NCBI RefSeq assembly: GCF_051401765.1
Contig: NW_027480463.1
Span: forward strand, 3,224,001 to 3,288,000
Length of the DNA: 64,000 bases
Origin: Calliopsis andreniformis
Lineage: Eukaryota; Arthropoda; Insecta; Hymenoptera; Andrenidae
Direction of reading: 5' to 3'
A program made the translations under genes and the position numbers. Below the pieces are notes generated by a model. That model was not told the DNA's origin. It did no database searches and saw only the letters and a list, made by a program, of their open reading frames with translations. The first letter of the stretch is position 1. Every line of letters begins with the position of its first letter. Shown in pieces: positions 40,129-54,434 of the stretch.

Positions 40129-43079
40129 CAGTCAATCTTCAATCCTCAATACTCAATCTTTAATCCTCAATCCTGAATCCTCAATCCTCAATCCTCAATC
40201 TGCAATCCTCAATACTCAATCTTCAATCCTCAATCCTCAATCCTCTATCCTCAATCCTCAATCCTCAATCCTCAATCGTCAATCTTCAATCCTCAATACT
40301 CAATCTCCAATCCTCAATCCTCTGTCCTCAATCCTCAATGCTCAATCCTCAATCCTCAGTCCTCAGTCCTCAAACCTCAATCCTCAACCCTCAGCCCTCA
40401 TCCTCAATCCTCAATCCTCAATCCTCAACCCTCAATCTTCAATCCTCAATACTCAATCTTCAATCCTCAATCCTCAGTCCTCAAACCTCAATTCTGAATC
40501 CTCACTCCTGAATCCTCAATCTTCAGCCCTCAGTCCTCAACATTCAGTTGTCAATCCTCAATCCTCAATAGAATATCCTCAATTCACAGTTTTCAATACC
40601 CTATACTCAATCTGCAATCTTCAAATCTCTATCCAGAAACATAAATTCTCGTCACTCCACCATCAACACTCAGTACTCAATGTTCAATCCTCATCCTCAA
40701 TTTTGAATCTTCAATGCCCAATACTGAATCTTCAATTCGCAGTCCTCAATCCCCAATCCTCAATCCTCAATCCTCAATCCTCAGCCTTCAATCCTCAATA
40801 CTCAATCTTCAATTCTCAATCCGCAATCCTCAATCCTCATTCGTCAATCCTCAATACCCAATCCTCAATCTTCAATCCTCAATCCTCAATTCTCAATTCT
40901 CAATCCTCAATCCTCAGTCCTCAAACCTCAATCCTCAATCCCCAATCCTGAATCCTCAATCTTCAGCCCTCAGTCCTCCACAGTCAGTGGTCCATCCTCA
41001 ATCCTCAATAGAATATCATGATTTCACAGTTTTCAATACTCAATACTCAACCTGCAATCTTCAAATCTCTATCCACAAACATCAATACTCATCACTCAAC
41101 CCTCAAAACTCAGTCCCCAATCCTCAATATTCAAGCCTCAATCCTCAATCCTGAATCCACAATCCTCAACCTTCAATCCTCACTACTCAATCTTCAATCC
41201 TCAATCCTCAACCCGCAATCCTCAATTCGCAATCCCCAATAGTCGATCTTCAATCCTCAATACTCAATATTCACTCCTCAATCCTCAATCCTCAATCCTC
41301 AATCCTCATTCTTCAATCCTCAATACCCAATCCTCAATCTTCAACCCTCAATCCTCAATCCTCAATTCTCAATCCTCAACCCTCAGTCCTCAGTCCTCAA
41401 ACCTCAATCATCAACCCTCAGCCCTCACCCTCAGTCCTCAATCCTCAATCCTCAATTCTCAATCTTCAATCCTCAATACTCAATCTTCAATCCTCAATGC
41501 TCAGTCCTCAAATTTCAATTCTGAATCCTCAATCCGGAACCCTCAATCTTCAGCCCTCAGACCTCAACAATCAGTTGTCAATCCTCAATCGTCAATAGAA
41601 TATGCTCAATTCACAGTTTTCAATACTCAATACTCAATCTGCAATCTTCAAATCTCTATCCACAAACATCAATTCTCATCATTCAACCCTCAACACTCAG
41701 TCCTCAATGTTCAATCCACAATCCTCAATTCTCAATCTTCACACCTCAAACCTCAATCCTCAATCCTCAATGTTCAATCCTCAATACCCAATCCTCAGTC
41801 TTCAATCCTCAATCCTCAGTCCTCAATCCTCAATCCTCAATCCTCAATCCTCAGTCCTCAAACCTCAATCCTCAATCCCCAATCCTGAATCCTCAATCTT
41901 CAGCCCTCAGTCCTCCACAGTCTGTGGTCCATCCTCATTCCTCAATAGAATATCATGATTTCACAGTTTTCAATACTCAATACTCAACCTGCAATCTTCA
42001 AATCTCTATCCACAAACATCAATACTCATCACTCAACCCTCAAAACTCAGTCCCCAATCCTCAATATTCAAGCCTCAATTCTCAATCTTCAATCCTCAAT
42101 ACTGAACCTTCAATCCTCAATCCTCAATCCTCAGTCCTCAATCCTCAATCCTCAATCTTAATCTTCAATCCTCAGTACTCAATCTTCAATCCTCAATCCT
42201 CAATCCTCAATACTCAATACTCAATCCTCAGTCCTCAGTCCTCAAACCTCAATCCTCAACCCTCAGCCCTCATCCTCAATCCTCAATCCTCAATCCTCAA
42301 TTCTCAATCTTCAATCCTCAATACTCAATCTTCAATCCTCAATGCTCAGTCCTCAAGTTTCAATTCTGAATCCTCAATCCGGAATCCTCACTCTTCTGCC
42401 CTCAGTCCTCAACAATCAGTTGTCAATCCTCAATCCTCAATAGAATATACTCAATTCACAGTTTTCAATACACAATACTCAATCTGCAATCTTCAAATCT
42501 CTATCCACAAACATCAATTCTCATCACTCAACCCTCAACACTCAGTCCTCAACGCTCAATCCTCAACCCTCAATTCTCAATCTTCAATCCTCAATACTGA
42601 ACCTTCAATCCTCAATCCTCAATCCTCAGTCCTCAATCCTCAATCCTCAATCTTAATCTTCAATCCTCAGTACTCAATCTTCAATCCTCAATCCTCAATC
42701 CTCAATCCTCAATCCTCAATCTTCAATCCTCAATACTCAATCTTCAATCCTCAATCCTCAATCCTCAATCCTCAATCCTCAATCCTCAATCCCCAATCTT
42801 AATCTTCAATCCTCAGTACTCAATCATCAAGCCTCAATCCTCAATTCTCAATCCCCAATCCTCTACCTTCAATCCTCAATACTCATTCTTCAATCCTCAA
42901 TCCTCAATCCTCAATCCTCAATCCTCAATCCTCAATCCTCAATCCCCAATCTTAATCTTCAATCCTCAGTACTCAATCATCAAGCCTCAATCCTCAATTC
43001 TCAATCCTCAATCCACTACCTTCAAACCTCAATACTCAATATTCAATCCTCAATCCTCAATCCTCAATCCTCAATCCTC
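40129..43079. repeat. Mosaic block built from pieces of other units
   Basis: After the join at 40128 come about 130 bp of ordinary heptamers. Then 40265-40790 matches 49113-49638 (offset 8848), including AATCTCCAATCC and CTCTGTCC. Overlapping that, 40490-41640 matches 31370-32520 (offset 9122). Within the island at 41573 the sequence changes to match about 34060-34430, bringing a class C island (41923). From about 42200 it follows 11000-11455. It is best read as a series of exchange events between islands. Confidence 0.75.
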
Positions 43080-44887
43080 AATCCTCAATTCTCAATCGTC
43101 AATCTTCAATCCTCAATACTCAATCTTCAATCCTCAATCCTCAATACTCAATACTCAATCCTCATTCTACAATCCTCAATACCCAATCCTCAATCTTCAA
43201 TCCTCAATCTTCAATCATCAATATTCAATCTTCAATCCTCAATCCTCAATCCTCAATACTCAATCCTCAATCCTCAATGTTCTATCCTCAGTACGCAATC
43301 CTCAATCTTCAATCGTCAATCCTCAATCCTCAATCCTCAATCCTCAATCCTCAATCTCAATCTTCAATCCTCAACACTCAATATTCAATCCTCATTCTTC
43401 AATCCTCAATACCCAATCCTCAATCTTCAATCCTCAATCCTCAATCCTCAGTTCGCAATCCTCAATCCTCAATCCTCAGACTTCAGGCATCAACACTCAA
43501 CCCTCAGTCCTCGTTCTCAATCCACAACCCTCAATCCTCGATCCTCAATCTTCAATCATCAATATTCAACCTTCAATCCTCAATCCTCAATCCTCAATAC
43601 TCAATCCTCAATCCTCAATGTTCTATCCTTAATACGCAATCCTCAATCTTCAATCCTCAAACCTCAATCCTCAATCCTCAATCCTCAACCCTCAATCTTA
43701 ATCTTCAATCCTCAATACTCAGTCTGCAATCCTCAATCCTCAATCCTCCATCTTCAACCCTCAATCCTCAAGCGTCAATCCTCAGTCCTCACTCCTCAAT
43801 CCTCATTCTTCAATCTTCAATACCGAATCCTGAATCTTCAATCCTCAATCCTCAATCCTCAATCCTCAATCCTCAATCTTCATCTTCAATCCTCAGTACT
43901 CAATCTTCAATCCTCAATCCACAATCCTCAATCCTCAATCCTCAATCTTCAATACCCAATACTCAATCTTCAATCCTCAATCCTCAATCCTCAATCCTCA
44001 ATCCTCAATCCTGAATCCTCAATCGTCAATCTTCAATCCTCAATACTCAATCTTCAATCCTCAATCCTCAATACTCAATACTCAATCCTCATTCATCAAT
44101 CCTCAATACCTAATCCTCAATCTTCAATCCTCAATCCTCAATCCTCAATCCTCAATACTCAATACTCAATCCTCATTCTTCAATCCTCAGTACCCAATCC
44201 TCAATCTTCAACCCTCAATCCTCAGACCACAAACATCAACACTCAACCCTCAGTCCTCGTCCTCAATCCTCAACCCCCAATACTCAATCCTCAATCTTCA
44301 ATTCTCAATCCTCAATCCTCAATCCACAATCCTGAATCCTCAATCCTGAATCCTCAACCTTCAGCCCTCAGTCCTCAACAATCAGTTGTCAATCCTCAAT
44401 CCTCAAGAGAATATCATCAATTCACAGTTTTCAATACTCAATACTAAATCTGCAATCTTCAAATCTCTATCCACAAACATCAATTCTCTTCACTCAACCC
44501 TCAACACTCAGTCTTCAATCCTCAATACTCAATCCTCAATCCTCAATCCTCATTCTTCAATCCTGAATACCCAATTCTCAATCTTCAATCCTCAATCCTC
44601 AATCCTCAATTCTCAATCCTCAATCCTCAGACCTCAAACAGCAATACTCAACCCTCAGTCCTCGTCCTCAATCCGCAACCATCAATCCTCAATCCTCAAT
44701 ATTCAGTCATCAATATTCAATCTTCAGTCCTCAATCCTCAACCCTCAATCCTCAATCCTCAATGTTCAATCCGCAATACCCAATCCTCAATCTTCTATCC
44801 GCAATCCTCAATCCTCAATGCTCAATCCTCAATCCTCAATCCTCAATATTCAATCCTCAATACTCAATCTTCAATCCTCAATCCTCA
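43080..44887. repeat. Block shared with 20510-22310
   Basis: Matches 20510-22310 (offset 22563-22570) and, from the third marker on, 11461-12410 (offset 32479). It holds GTTCTATCC markers near 43277 and 43618 and the class D island at 44384. It has a single TACTAAATC variant at about 44444 not seen in the other class D copies. Confidence 0.8.
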
Positions 44888-47800
44888 ATCCTCAATCGTC
44901 AATCCTCATTCTTCAATCCTCAACACCCAATCCTCAATCTTCAATCCTCAATCCTCAATCCTCAATTCTCAATCCTCAATCCTCAATCCTCAGACCTCAA
45001 ACATCAATACTCAACCCTCAGTTCTCGTCCTCAATCCACAACCCTCAATCCTCGATCCTCAATCTTCAATCATCAATATTCAATCTTCAATCCTCAATCC
45101 TCAATCCTCAATACTCAATCCTCAATCCTCAATGTTCTATCCTCAATACGCAATCCTCAATCTTCAATCCTCAATCCTCAACCCTCAATCCTCAATCCTC
45201 AACCTTAATCTTCAATCCTCAGTACTTAATCTTCAATCCTCAATGCTGAATCCTCAGTCCTCAATCCTCAATCTTCAATCCTCTGTCCTTAGTCCTCAAA
45301 CCTCAATCCTCAACCCTCAGCCCTCATCCTCAATCCTCAATCCTCAATCCTCAATTCTCAATCTTCAATCCTCAATACTCAATCTTCAATCCTCAATGCT
45401 CAGTCCTCAAATTTCAATTCTGAATCCTCAATCCGGAACCCTCAATCTTCAGCCCTCAGTCCTCAACAATCAGTTGTCCATCCTCAATCCTCAATAGAAT
45501 ATACTGAATTCACAGTTTTCAATACTCAATACTCGATCTGCAATCTTCAAATCTCTATCCACAAACATCAATTCTCATCATTCAACCCTCAACACTCAGT
45601 CCTCAATGTTCAATCCACAATCCTCAGTTCTCAATCTTCACACCTCAAACCTCAATCCTCAATCCTCAATGTTCAATCCTCAATACCCAATCCTCAGTCT
45701 TCAATCCTCAATCCTCAGTCCTCAATCCTCAATCCTCAATCCTCAATCCTCAGTCCTCAAGCCTCAATCCCCAATCCCCAATCCTGAATCCTCAATCTTC
45801 AGCCCTCAGTCCTCCACAGTCAGTGGCCCATCCTCAATCCTCAATAGAATATTATGATTTCACAGTTTTCAATACTCAATACTCAACCTGCAATCTTCAA
45901 ATCTCTATCTACAAACATCAATACTCATCACTCAACCCTCAAAACTCAGTCCCCAATCCTCAATATTCAAGCCTCAATCCTCAATCCTCAATCCACAATC
46001 CTCAACCTTCAATCCTCAATACTCAATCTTCAATCCTCAATCCTCAATACGCAATCCTCAATTCGCAATCCTCAATAGTCGATCTTCAATCCTCAATACT
46101 CAATATTCACTCCTCAATCCTCAATCCTCAATCCTCAATCCTCATTCTTCAATCCTCAATACCCAATCCTCAATCTTCAACCCTCAATCCTCAATCCTCA
46201 ATTCTCAATCCTCAACCTTCAACCCTCAATCGTCAGCCCTCAGACCTCAACAATCAGTTGTCAATCCTCAATCCTCAATAGAATATACTCAATTCACAGT
46301 TTTCAATACTCAATACTCAATCTGCAGTCTTCAAATCTGTATCCACAAACATCAATTCTCATCACTCAACCCTCAACACTCAGTCCTCAAGGTTCAATCC
46401 TCAATCCTCAATTCTCAATCTTCAGTCCTCAATACTGAACCTTCAATCGTCAATCCTCAATCCTCAGCCCTCAATCCTCAATCCTCAATCTTAATCTTCA
46501 ATCCTCAGTACTCAATCTTCAATCCTCAATCCACAATCCTCAATCCTCAATCCTCAATCTTCAATACCCAATACTCAATCTTCAATCCTCAATCCTCAAT
46601 CCTCAATCCTCAATACTCAATACTCAATCCTCATTCTTCAATCCTCAGTACCCAATCCTCAATCTTCAACCCTCAATCCTCAGACCACAAACATCAACAC
46701 TCAACCCTCAGTCCTCGTCCTCAATCCTCAACCCCCAATACTCAATCCTCAATCTTCAATTCTCAATCCTCAATCCTCAATCCACAATCCTGAATCCTCA
46801 ATCCTGAATCCTCAACCTTCAGCCCTCAGTCCTCAACAATCAGTTGTCAATCCTCAATCCTCAAGAGAATATCATCAATTCAAAGCTTTCAATACTCAAT
46901 ACTCAATCTGCAATCTTCAAATCTCTATCCACAAACATCAATTCTCTTCACTCAACCCTCAACACTCAGTCTTCAATCCTCAACCCTCAATCCTCAATCC
47001 TCAACCTTAATCTTCAATCCTCAGTACTCAATCTTCAATCCTCAATGCTGAATCCTCAGTCCTCAATCCTCAATCTTCAATCCTCTGTCCTTAGTCCTCA
47101 AACCTCAATCCTCAACCCTCAGCCCTCATCCTCAATCCTCAATCCTCAATCCTCAATTCTCAATCTTCAATCCTCAATACTCAATCTTCAATCCTCAATG
47201 CTCAGTCCTCAAATTTCAATTCTGAATCCTCAATCCGGAACCCTCAATCTTCAGCCCTCAGTCCTCAACAATCAGTTGTCAATCCTCAATCCTCAATAGA
47301 ATATACTCAATTCGCACTTTTCAATACTCAATACTCAATCTGCAGTCTTCAAATCTGTATCCACAAACGTCAATTCTCATCACTCAACCCTCAACACTCA
47401 GTCCTCAATGTTCAATCCTCAATCCTCAATTCTCAATCTTCAATCCTCAATACTGAACCTTCAATCGTCAATCCTCAATCCTCAGTCCTCAATCCTCAAT
47501 CCTCAATCTTAATCTTCAATCCTCAGTACTGAATCTTCAATCCTCAATCCTCAATCCTCAATCCTCGATCGTCAACCTTCAATCCTCAATACTCAATCTT
47601 CAATCCTCAATCGTCAATCCTCAATCCTCAATCCTCAATCCTCATTCTTCAATCCTCAATACCCAATCCTCAATCTTCAACCCTCAATCCTCAATCCTCA
47701 ATTCTCAATCCTCAATCCTCAGTCCTCAGTCCTCAAACCTCAATCCTCAACCCTCAGCCCTCATCCACAATCCTCAATCCTCAATCCTCAATTCTCAATC

Positions 47801-48212
47801 TTCAATCCTCAATACTCAATCTTCAATCCTCAATGCTCAGTCCTCAAATTTCAATTCTGGATCCTCAATCCGGAATCCTCAATCTTCAGCCCTCAGTCCT
47901 CAACAATCAGTTGTCAATCCTCAATCCTCAATAGAATATACTCAATTCACAGTTTTCAATACTCAATACTCAATCTGCAATCTTCAAATCTCTATCCACA
48001 AACATCAATTCTCATCACTCAACCCTCAACACTCAGTCCTCAACGCTCAATCCTCAACCCTCAATTCTCAATCTTCAATCCTCAATACTGAACCTTCAAT
48101 CCTCAATCCTCAATCCTCAGTCCTCAATCCTCAATCCTCAATCTTAATCTTCAATCCTCAGTACTCAATCTTCAATCCTCAATCCTCAATACTCAATCCT
48201 CAATCCTCAATA
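44888..48212. repeat. 12.7-kb-spaced duplication, copy 1, left part
   Basis: Matches 57601-60772 at an offset of 12713 bp. Shared rare variants prove direct kinship: CAGTTCTCGTCC at 45019 and 57732 (CAGTCCTCG elsewhere), GTGGCCCATCC, TATTATGAT and CTATCTACAAAC near 45830-45910. This copy has 153 bp more than its partner at 47041-47194. After that point the offset is 12560 bp. Homology ends near 48212. Confidence 0.88.
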
Positions 48213-49849
48213 CTCAATACTCAATCCTCATTCTACAATCCTCAACACCCAATCCTCAATCTTCAATCCTCAACCTTCAATCATCAATATTCAATCTTCA
48301 ATCCTCAATCCTCAATCCTCAATACTCAATCCTCAATCCTCAATCCTCAATCTTAATCTTCAATCCTCAGTACTCAATCTTCAATCCTCAATCCTCAATC
48401 CTCAATCCTCAATCCTCAATCTTCAATCCCCAATACTCAACCTTCAATCCTCAATCCTCGATCCTCAATCCTCAATCCTCAATCCTCAATCCTCAATCGT
48501 CAATCTTCAATCCTCAATACTCAATCTTCAATCCTCAATCCTCAATACTCAATACTCAATCCTCATTCTTCAATCCTCAATACCCAATCCTCAATCTTCA
48601 ATCCTCAATACCCAATCCTCAATCTTCAATCCTCAATCCTGAATCCTCAATCATCAATCCTCAATCCTCAATCCTCAATCCTCAGACCTCAACCATCAAT
48701 ACTCAACCCTCAGTCCTCGTACTCAATCCACAACCCTCAATCCTCGATCCTCAACCTTCAATCATCAATATTCAATCTTCAATCCTCAATCCTCAATCCT
48801 CAATACTCAATACTCAATCCTCAATGTTCTATCCTCAATACGCAATCCTCAATCTTCAATCCTCAATCCTCAGTCCTCAATCCTCAACCCTCAATCCTCA
48901 ATCCTCAACCTTAATCTTCAATCCTCAGTACTCAATCTTCAATCCTCAATGCTGAATCCTCAATCCTCAATCCTCAATCTTCAATCCTCTGTCCTTAGTC
49001 CTCAAACCTCAATCCTCAACCCTCAGACCTCATCCTCAATCCTCAATCCTCAATCCTCAATTCTCAATCTTCAATCCTCAATACTCAATCTTCAATCCTC
49101 AATCCTCAGTCCTCAATCCTCAATCGTCAATCTTCAATCCTCAATACTCAATCTCCAATCCTCAATCCTCTGTCCTCAATCCTCAATGCTCAATCCTCAA
49201 TCCTCAGTCCTCAGTCCTCAAACCTCAATCCTCAACCCTCAGCCCTCATCCTCAATCCTCAATCCTCAATCCTCAACCCTCAATCTTCAATCCTCAATAC
49301 TCAATCTTCAATCCTCAATCCTCAGTCCTCAAACCTCAATTCTGAATCCTCACTCCTGAATCCTCAATCTTCAGCCCTCAGTCCTCAACATTCAGTTGTC
49401 AATCCTCAATCCTCAATAGAATATCCTCAATTCACAGTTTTCAATACCCTATACTCAATCTGCAATCTTCAAATCTCTATCCAGAAACATAAATTCTCGT
49501 CACTCAACCATCAACACTCAGTACTCAATGTTCAATCCTCATCCTCAATTTTGAATCTTCAATGCCCAATACTGAATCTTCAATTCGCAGTCCTCAATCC
49601 CCAATCCTCAATCCTCAATCCTCAATCCTCAATCCTCAATCCTCAATCCCCAATCTTAATCTTCAATCCTCAGTACTCAATCATCAAGCCTCAATCCTCA
49701 ATTCTCAATCCTCAATCCACTACCTTCAAACCTCAATACTCAATATTCAATCCTCAATCCTCAATCCTCAATCCTCAATCCTCAATCCTCAATTCTCAAT
49801 CGTCAATCTTCAATCCTCAATACTCAATCTTCAATCCTGAATCCTCAAT
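48213..49849. repeat. Segment that differs between the two 12.7-kb copies
   Basis: It replaces the segment at 60773-62531 of the partner. About 48215-49090 resembles 38140-39290, minus the stretch with the CAATCCACAATCC variants. About 49113-49638 matches 40265-40790. It includes the island at 49394 (CATTCAG core). No unrelated sequence is present. Confidence 0.75.
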
Positions 49850-51734
49850 ACTCAATACTCAATCCTCATTCATCAATCCTCAATACCTAATCCTCAATCT
49901 TCAATCCTCAATCCACAATCCTCAATCCTCAATACTCAATACTCAATCCTCATTCTTCAGTCCTCAGTACCCACTCCTCAATCTTCAACCCTCAATCCTC
50001 AGACCACAAACATCAACACTCAACCCTCAGTCCTCGTCCTCAATCCTCAACCCCCAATACTCAATCCTCAATCTTCAATTCTCAATCCTCAATCCTCAAT
50101 CCACAATCCTGAATCCTCAATCCTGAATCCTCAACCTTCAGCCCTCAGTCCTCAACAATCAGTTGTCAATCCTCAATCCTCAAGAGAATATCATCAATTC
50201 ACAGTTTTCAATACTCAATACACAATCTGCAATCTTCAAATCTCTATCCACAAACATCAATTCTCTTCACTCAATCTTCAATCCTCAATACTCAATCTTC
50301 AATCCTCAATCCTCAATACTCAATACTCAATCCTCATTCATCAATCCTCAATACCTAATCCTCAATCTTCAATCCTCAATCCTCAATCCTCAATACTCAA
50401 TCCTCAATCCTCGATGTTCTATCCTCAGTACGCAATCCTCAATCTTCAATCCTCAATCCTCAATCCTCAATCCTCAATCCTCAATCCTCAATCTCAATCT
50501 TCAACCCTCAACACTCAATATTCAATCCTCATTCTTCAATCCTCAATACCCAATCCTCAATCTTCAATCCTCAATACTCAATCCTCAGTTCGCAATCCTC
50601 AATCCTCAATCCTCAGACCTCAGGCATCAACACTCAACCCTCAGTCCTCGTTCTCAATCCACAACCCTCAATCCTCGATCCTCAATCCTCAATCGTTAAT
50701 CTTCAATCCTCAATACTCAATCTTCAATCCTCAATCCTCAATACTCAATACTCAATCCTTATTCATCAATCATCAATACCTAATCCTCAATCTTCAATCC
50801 TCAATCCCCAATCCTCAATCCTCAATACTCAATGCTCAATCCTCATTCTTCAATCCTCAGTACCCAATCCTCAATCTTCAATCCTCAATCCTCAATTCTC
50901 AATCCTCAACCCTCAATCCTCAGACCACAAACATCAACACTCAACCCTCAGTCCTCGTCCTCAATCCTCAACCCCCAATACTCAATCCTCAATCTTCAAT
51001 TCTCAATCCTCAATCCTCAATCCACAATCCTGAATCCTCAATCCTGAATCCTCAACCTTCAGCCCTCAGTCCTCAACAATCAGTTGTCAATCCTCAATCC
51101 TCAAGAGAATATCATCAATTCACAGTTTTCAATACTCAATACTCAATCTGCAATCTTCAAATCTCTATCCACAAACATCAATTCTCTTCACTCAACCCTC
51201 AACACTCAGTCTTCAATCCTCAATACTCAATCCTCAATCCTCAATCCTCATTCTTCAATCCTGAATACCCAATTCTCAATCTTCAATCCTCAATCCTCAA
51301 TCCTCAATTCTCAATCCTCAATTCTCAGACCTCAATCCTCAATCTTCAATTCTCAATACTCAATCTTGAATCCTCAATCCTCAATCCTCAATCCTCAATC
51401 CTCAATCCTCAATCTTAATCTTCAATCCTCAGTACTCAATCTTCAATCCTGATACCTCAATCCTCAATCCTCAATCCTCAATCCTCAATCTTCAATCCCC
51501 AATACTCAATCTTCAATCCTCAATCCACAATCCTCTATACTCAATCCTCAATCCTGAATCCTCAATCGTCAATCTTCAATCCTCAATACTCAATCTTCAA
51601 TCCTCAATCCTCAATACGCAATACTCAATCCTCATTCTTCAATCCTCAATACCCAATCCTCAATCTTCAATCCTCAATCCTCAATCCTCAATCCTCAATC
51701 CTCAATCTTCAATCCTCAATCGTCAATCCTCAAT
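49850..51734. repeat. 12.7-kb-spaced duplication, copy 1, right part
   Basis: Matches 62532-64000 at an offset of 12682 bp and presumably continues past the window end. It carries two class D islands 921 bp apart (50161 and 51082), as does the partner (62843 and 63764). Rare shared variants include CCTCGATGTTCTATCC near 50410 and 63093, and CAATCGTTAATC near 50692 and 63374. Its part 50805-51734 also matches 53505-54434. Confidence 0.88.
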
Positions 51735-53504
51735 CTTCAATCCTCAATACTCAATCTTCAATCCTCAATCCTCAATCCTCAATCCTCAATCCTCAATCTT
51801 CAATCCTCAATCGTCAACCTTCAACCCTCAACACTCAGTCTTCAATCCTCAATACTCAATCCTCAATCCTCAATCCTCATTCTTCAATCCTGAATACCCA
51901 ATTCTCAATCTTCAATCCTCAATCCTCACTCCTCAATTCTCAATCCTCAATCCTCAGACCTCAAACAGCAATACTCAAACCTCAGTCCTCGTCCTCAATC
52001 CACAACCCTCAATCATCGGTCCTCAATCTTCAATCATCAATATTCAATCTTCAATCCTCAATCCTCAATCCTCAATCCTCATTCTTCAATCCTCAACACC
52101 CAATCCTCAATCTTCAATCCTCAATCCTCAATCCTCAATTCTCAATCCTCAATCCTCAATCCTCAGACCTCAAACATCAATACTCAACCCTCAGTCCTCG
52201 TCCTCAATCCACAACCCTCAATCATCGGTCCTCAATCTTCAATCATCAATATTCAATCTTCAATCCTCAATCCTCAATCCTCAATACTCAATCCTCAATC
52301 CTCAATGTTCTATCCTCAATACGCAATCCTCAATCTTCAATCCTCAATCCTCAACCCTCAATCCTCAATCCTCAACCTTAATATTCAATCCTCAGTACTC
52401 AATCTTCAATCCTCAATGCTCAGTCCTCGAATTTCAATTCTGAATCCTCAATCCGGAATCCTCAATCTTCAGCCCTCAGTCCTCAACAATCAGTTGTCAA
52501 TCCTCAATCCTCAATATAATATACTCAATTCACAGTTTTCAATACTCAATACTCAATCTGCAATCTTCAAATCTCTATCCACAAACATCAATTCTCATCA
52601 CTCAACCCTCAACACTCAGTCCTCAACGCTCAATCCTCAATCCTCAATTCTCAATCTTCAATCCTCAATACTGAACCTTCAATCCTCAATCCTCAATCCT
52701 CAGTCCTCAATCCTCAATCCTCAATCTTAATCTTCAATCCTCAGTACTCAATCTTCAATCCTCAATCCTCAATCCTCGATCCTCAATCCTCAATCTTCAA
52801 TGCTCAATACTCAATCTTCAATCCTCAATCCTCAATCCTCAATCCTCAATCCTCAATCCCCAATCTTAATCTTCAATCCTCAGTACTCAATCATCAAGCC
52901 TCAACCCTCAATTCTCAATCCTCAATCCTCTACATTCAATCCTCAATACTCAATCTTCAATCCTCAATCCTCAATCCTCAATCCTCAATCCTCAATCCTC
53001 AATCCTCAATCCTCAATCGTCAATCTTCAATCCTCAATACTCAATCTTCAATCCTCAATCCTCAATATTCAATACTCAATCCTCATTCTACAATCCTCAA
53101 TACCCAATCCTCAATCTTCAATCCTCAATCTTCAATCATCAATATTCAATCTTCAATCCTCAATCCTCAATCCTCAATACTCAATCGTCAATCCTCGATG
53201 TTCTATCCTCAGTACGCAATCCTCAATCTTCAATCCTCAATCCTCAATCCTCAATCCTCAATCCTCAATCCTCAATCCTCAATCCTCAATCCTCAATCCT
53301 CAATCCTCAATCTTAATCTTCAATCCTCAGTACTCAATCTTCAATCCTCAATCCTCAATCCTCGATCCTCAATCCTCAATCTTCAATCCTCAATACTCAA
53401 TCTTCAATCCTCAATCCTCAATCCTCAATCCTCAATCCTCAATCCTCAATCTCAATCTTCAACCCTCAACACTCAATATTCAATCCTCATTCTTCAATCC
53501 TCAA
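51735..53504. repeat. Mosaic block with truncated island and local duplication
   Basis: It begins with ordinary heptamers and then, near 51820, enters only the last part of a class D island (CAACACTCAGTCTTC) without its start. It contains a rare CAATCATCGGTCC variant twice, near 52010 and 52219, a class A island at 52492 and a second GTTCTATCC marker near 53198. The 53198-53500 part resembles 50414-50560. Confidence 0.72.
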
Positions 53505-54434
53505 TACCCAATCCTCAATCCTCAATACTCAATACTCAATCCTCATTCTTCAATCCTCAGTACCCAATCCTCAATCTTCAATCCTCAATCCTTAATTCTC
53601 AATCCTCAACCCTCAATCCTCAGACCACAAACATCAACACTCAATCCTCAGTCCTCGTCCTCAATCCTCAACCCCCAATACTCAATCCTCAATCTTCAAT
53701 TCTCAATCCTCAATCCTCAATCCACAATCCTGAATCCTCAATCCTGAATCCTCAACCTTCAGCCCTCAGTCCTCAACAATCAGTTGTCAATCCTCAATCC
53801 TCAAGAGAATATCATCAATTCACCGTTTTCAATACTCAATACTCAATCTGCAATCTTCAAATCTCTATCCACAACCATTAATTCTCTTCACTCAACCCTC
53901 AACACTCAGTCTTCAATCCTCAATACTCAATCCTCAATCCTCAATCCTCATTCTTCAATCCTGAATACCCAATTCTCCATCTTCAATCCTCAATCCTCAA
54001 TCCTCAATTCTCAATCCTCAATTCTCAGACCTCAATCCTCAATCTTCAATTCTCAATACTCAATCTTGAATCCTCAATCCTCAATCCTCAATCCTCAATC
54101 CTCAATCCTCAATCTTAATCTTCAATCATCAGTACTCAATCTTCAATCCTGATACCTCAATCCTCAATCCTCAATCCTCAATCCTCAATCTTCAATCCCC
54201 AATACTCAATCTTCAATCCTCAATCCACAATCCTCTATACTCAATCCTCAATCCTGAATCCTCAATCGTCAATCTTCAATCCTCAATACTCAATCTTCAA
54301 TCCTCAATCCTCAATACGCAATACTCAATCCTCATTCTTCAATCCTCAATACCCAATCCTCAATCCTCAATCCTCAATCCTCAATCCTCAATCCTCAATC
54401 CTCAATCTTCAATCCTCAATCGTCAATCCTCAAT
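53505..54434. repeat. 2.7-kb-spaced duplicate of 50805-51734
   Basis: Matches at a constant offset of 2700 bp, including the class D island (53782 against 51082), CAATTCTCAGACCTC, CAATCTTGAATCC and CCTGATACCTC. It has its own changes: CACCGTTTTC, CAACCATTAATTC, CTCCATCTTC and CAATCATCAGTAC. Homology stops at about 54434 where this copy reads CAATCCACAATCC. Confidence 0.87.
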
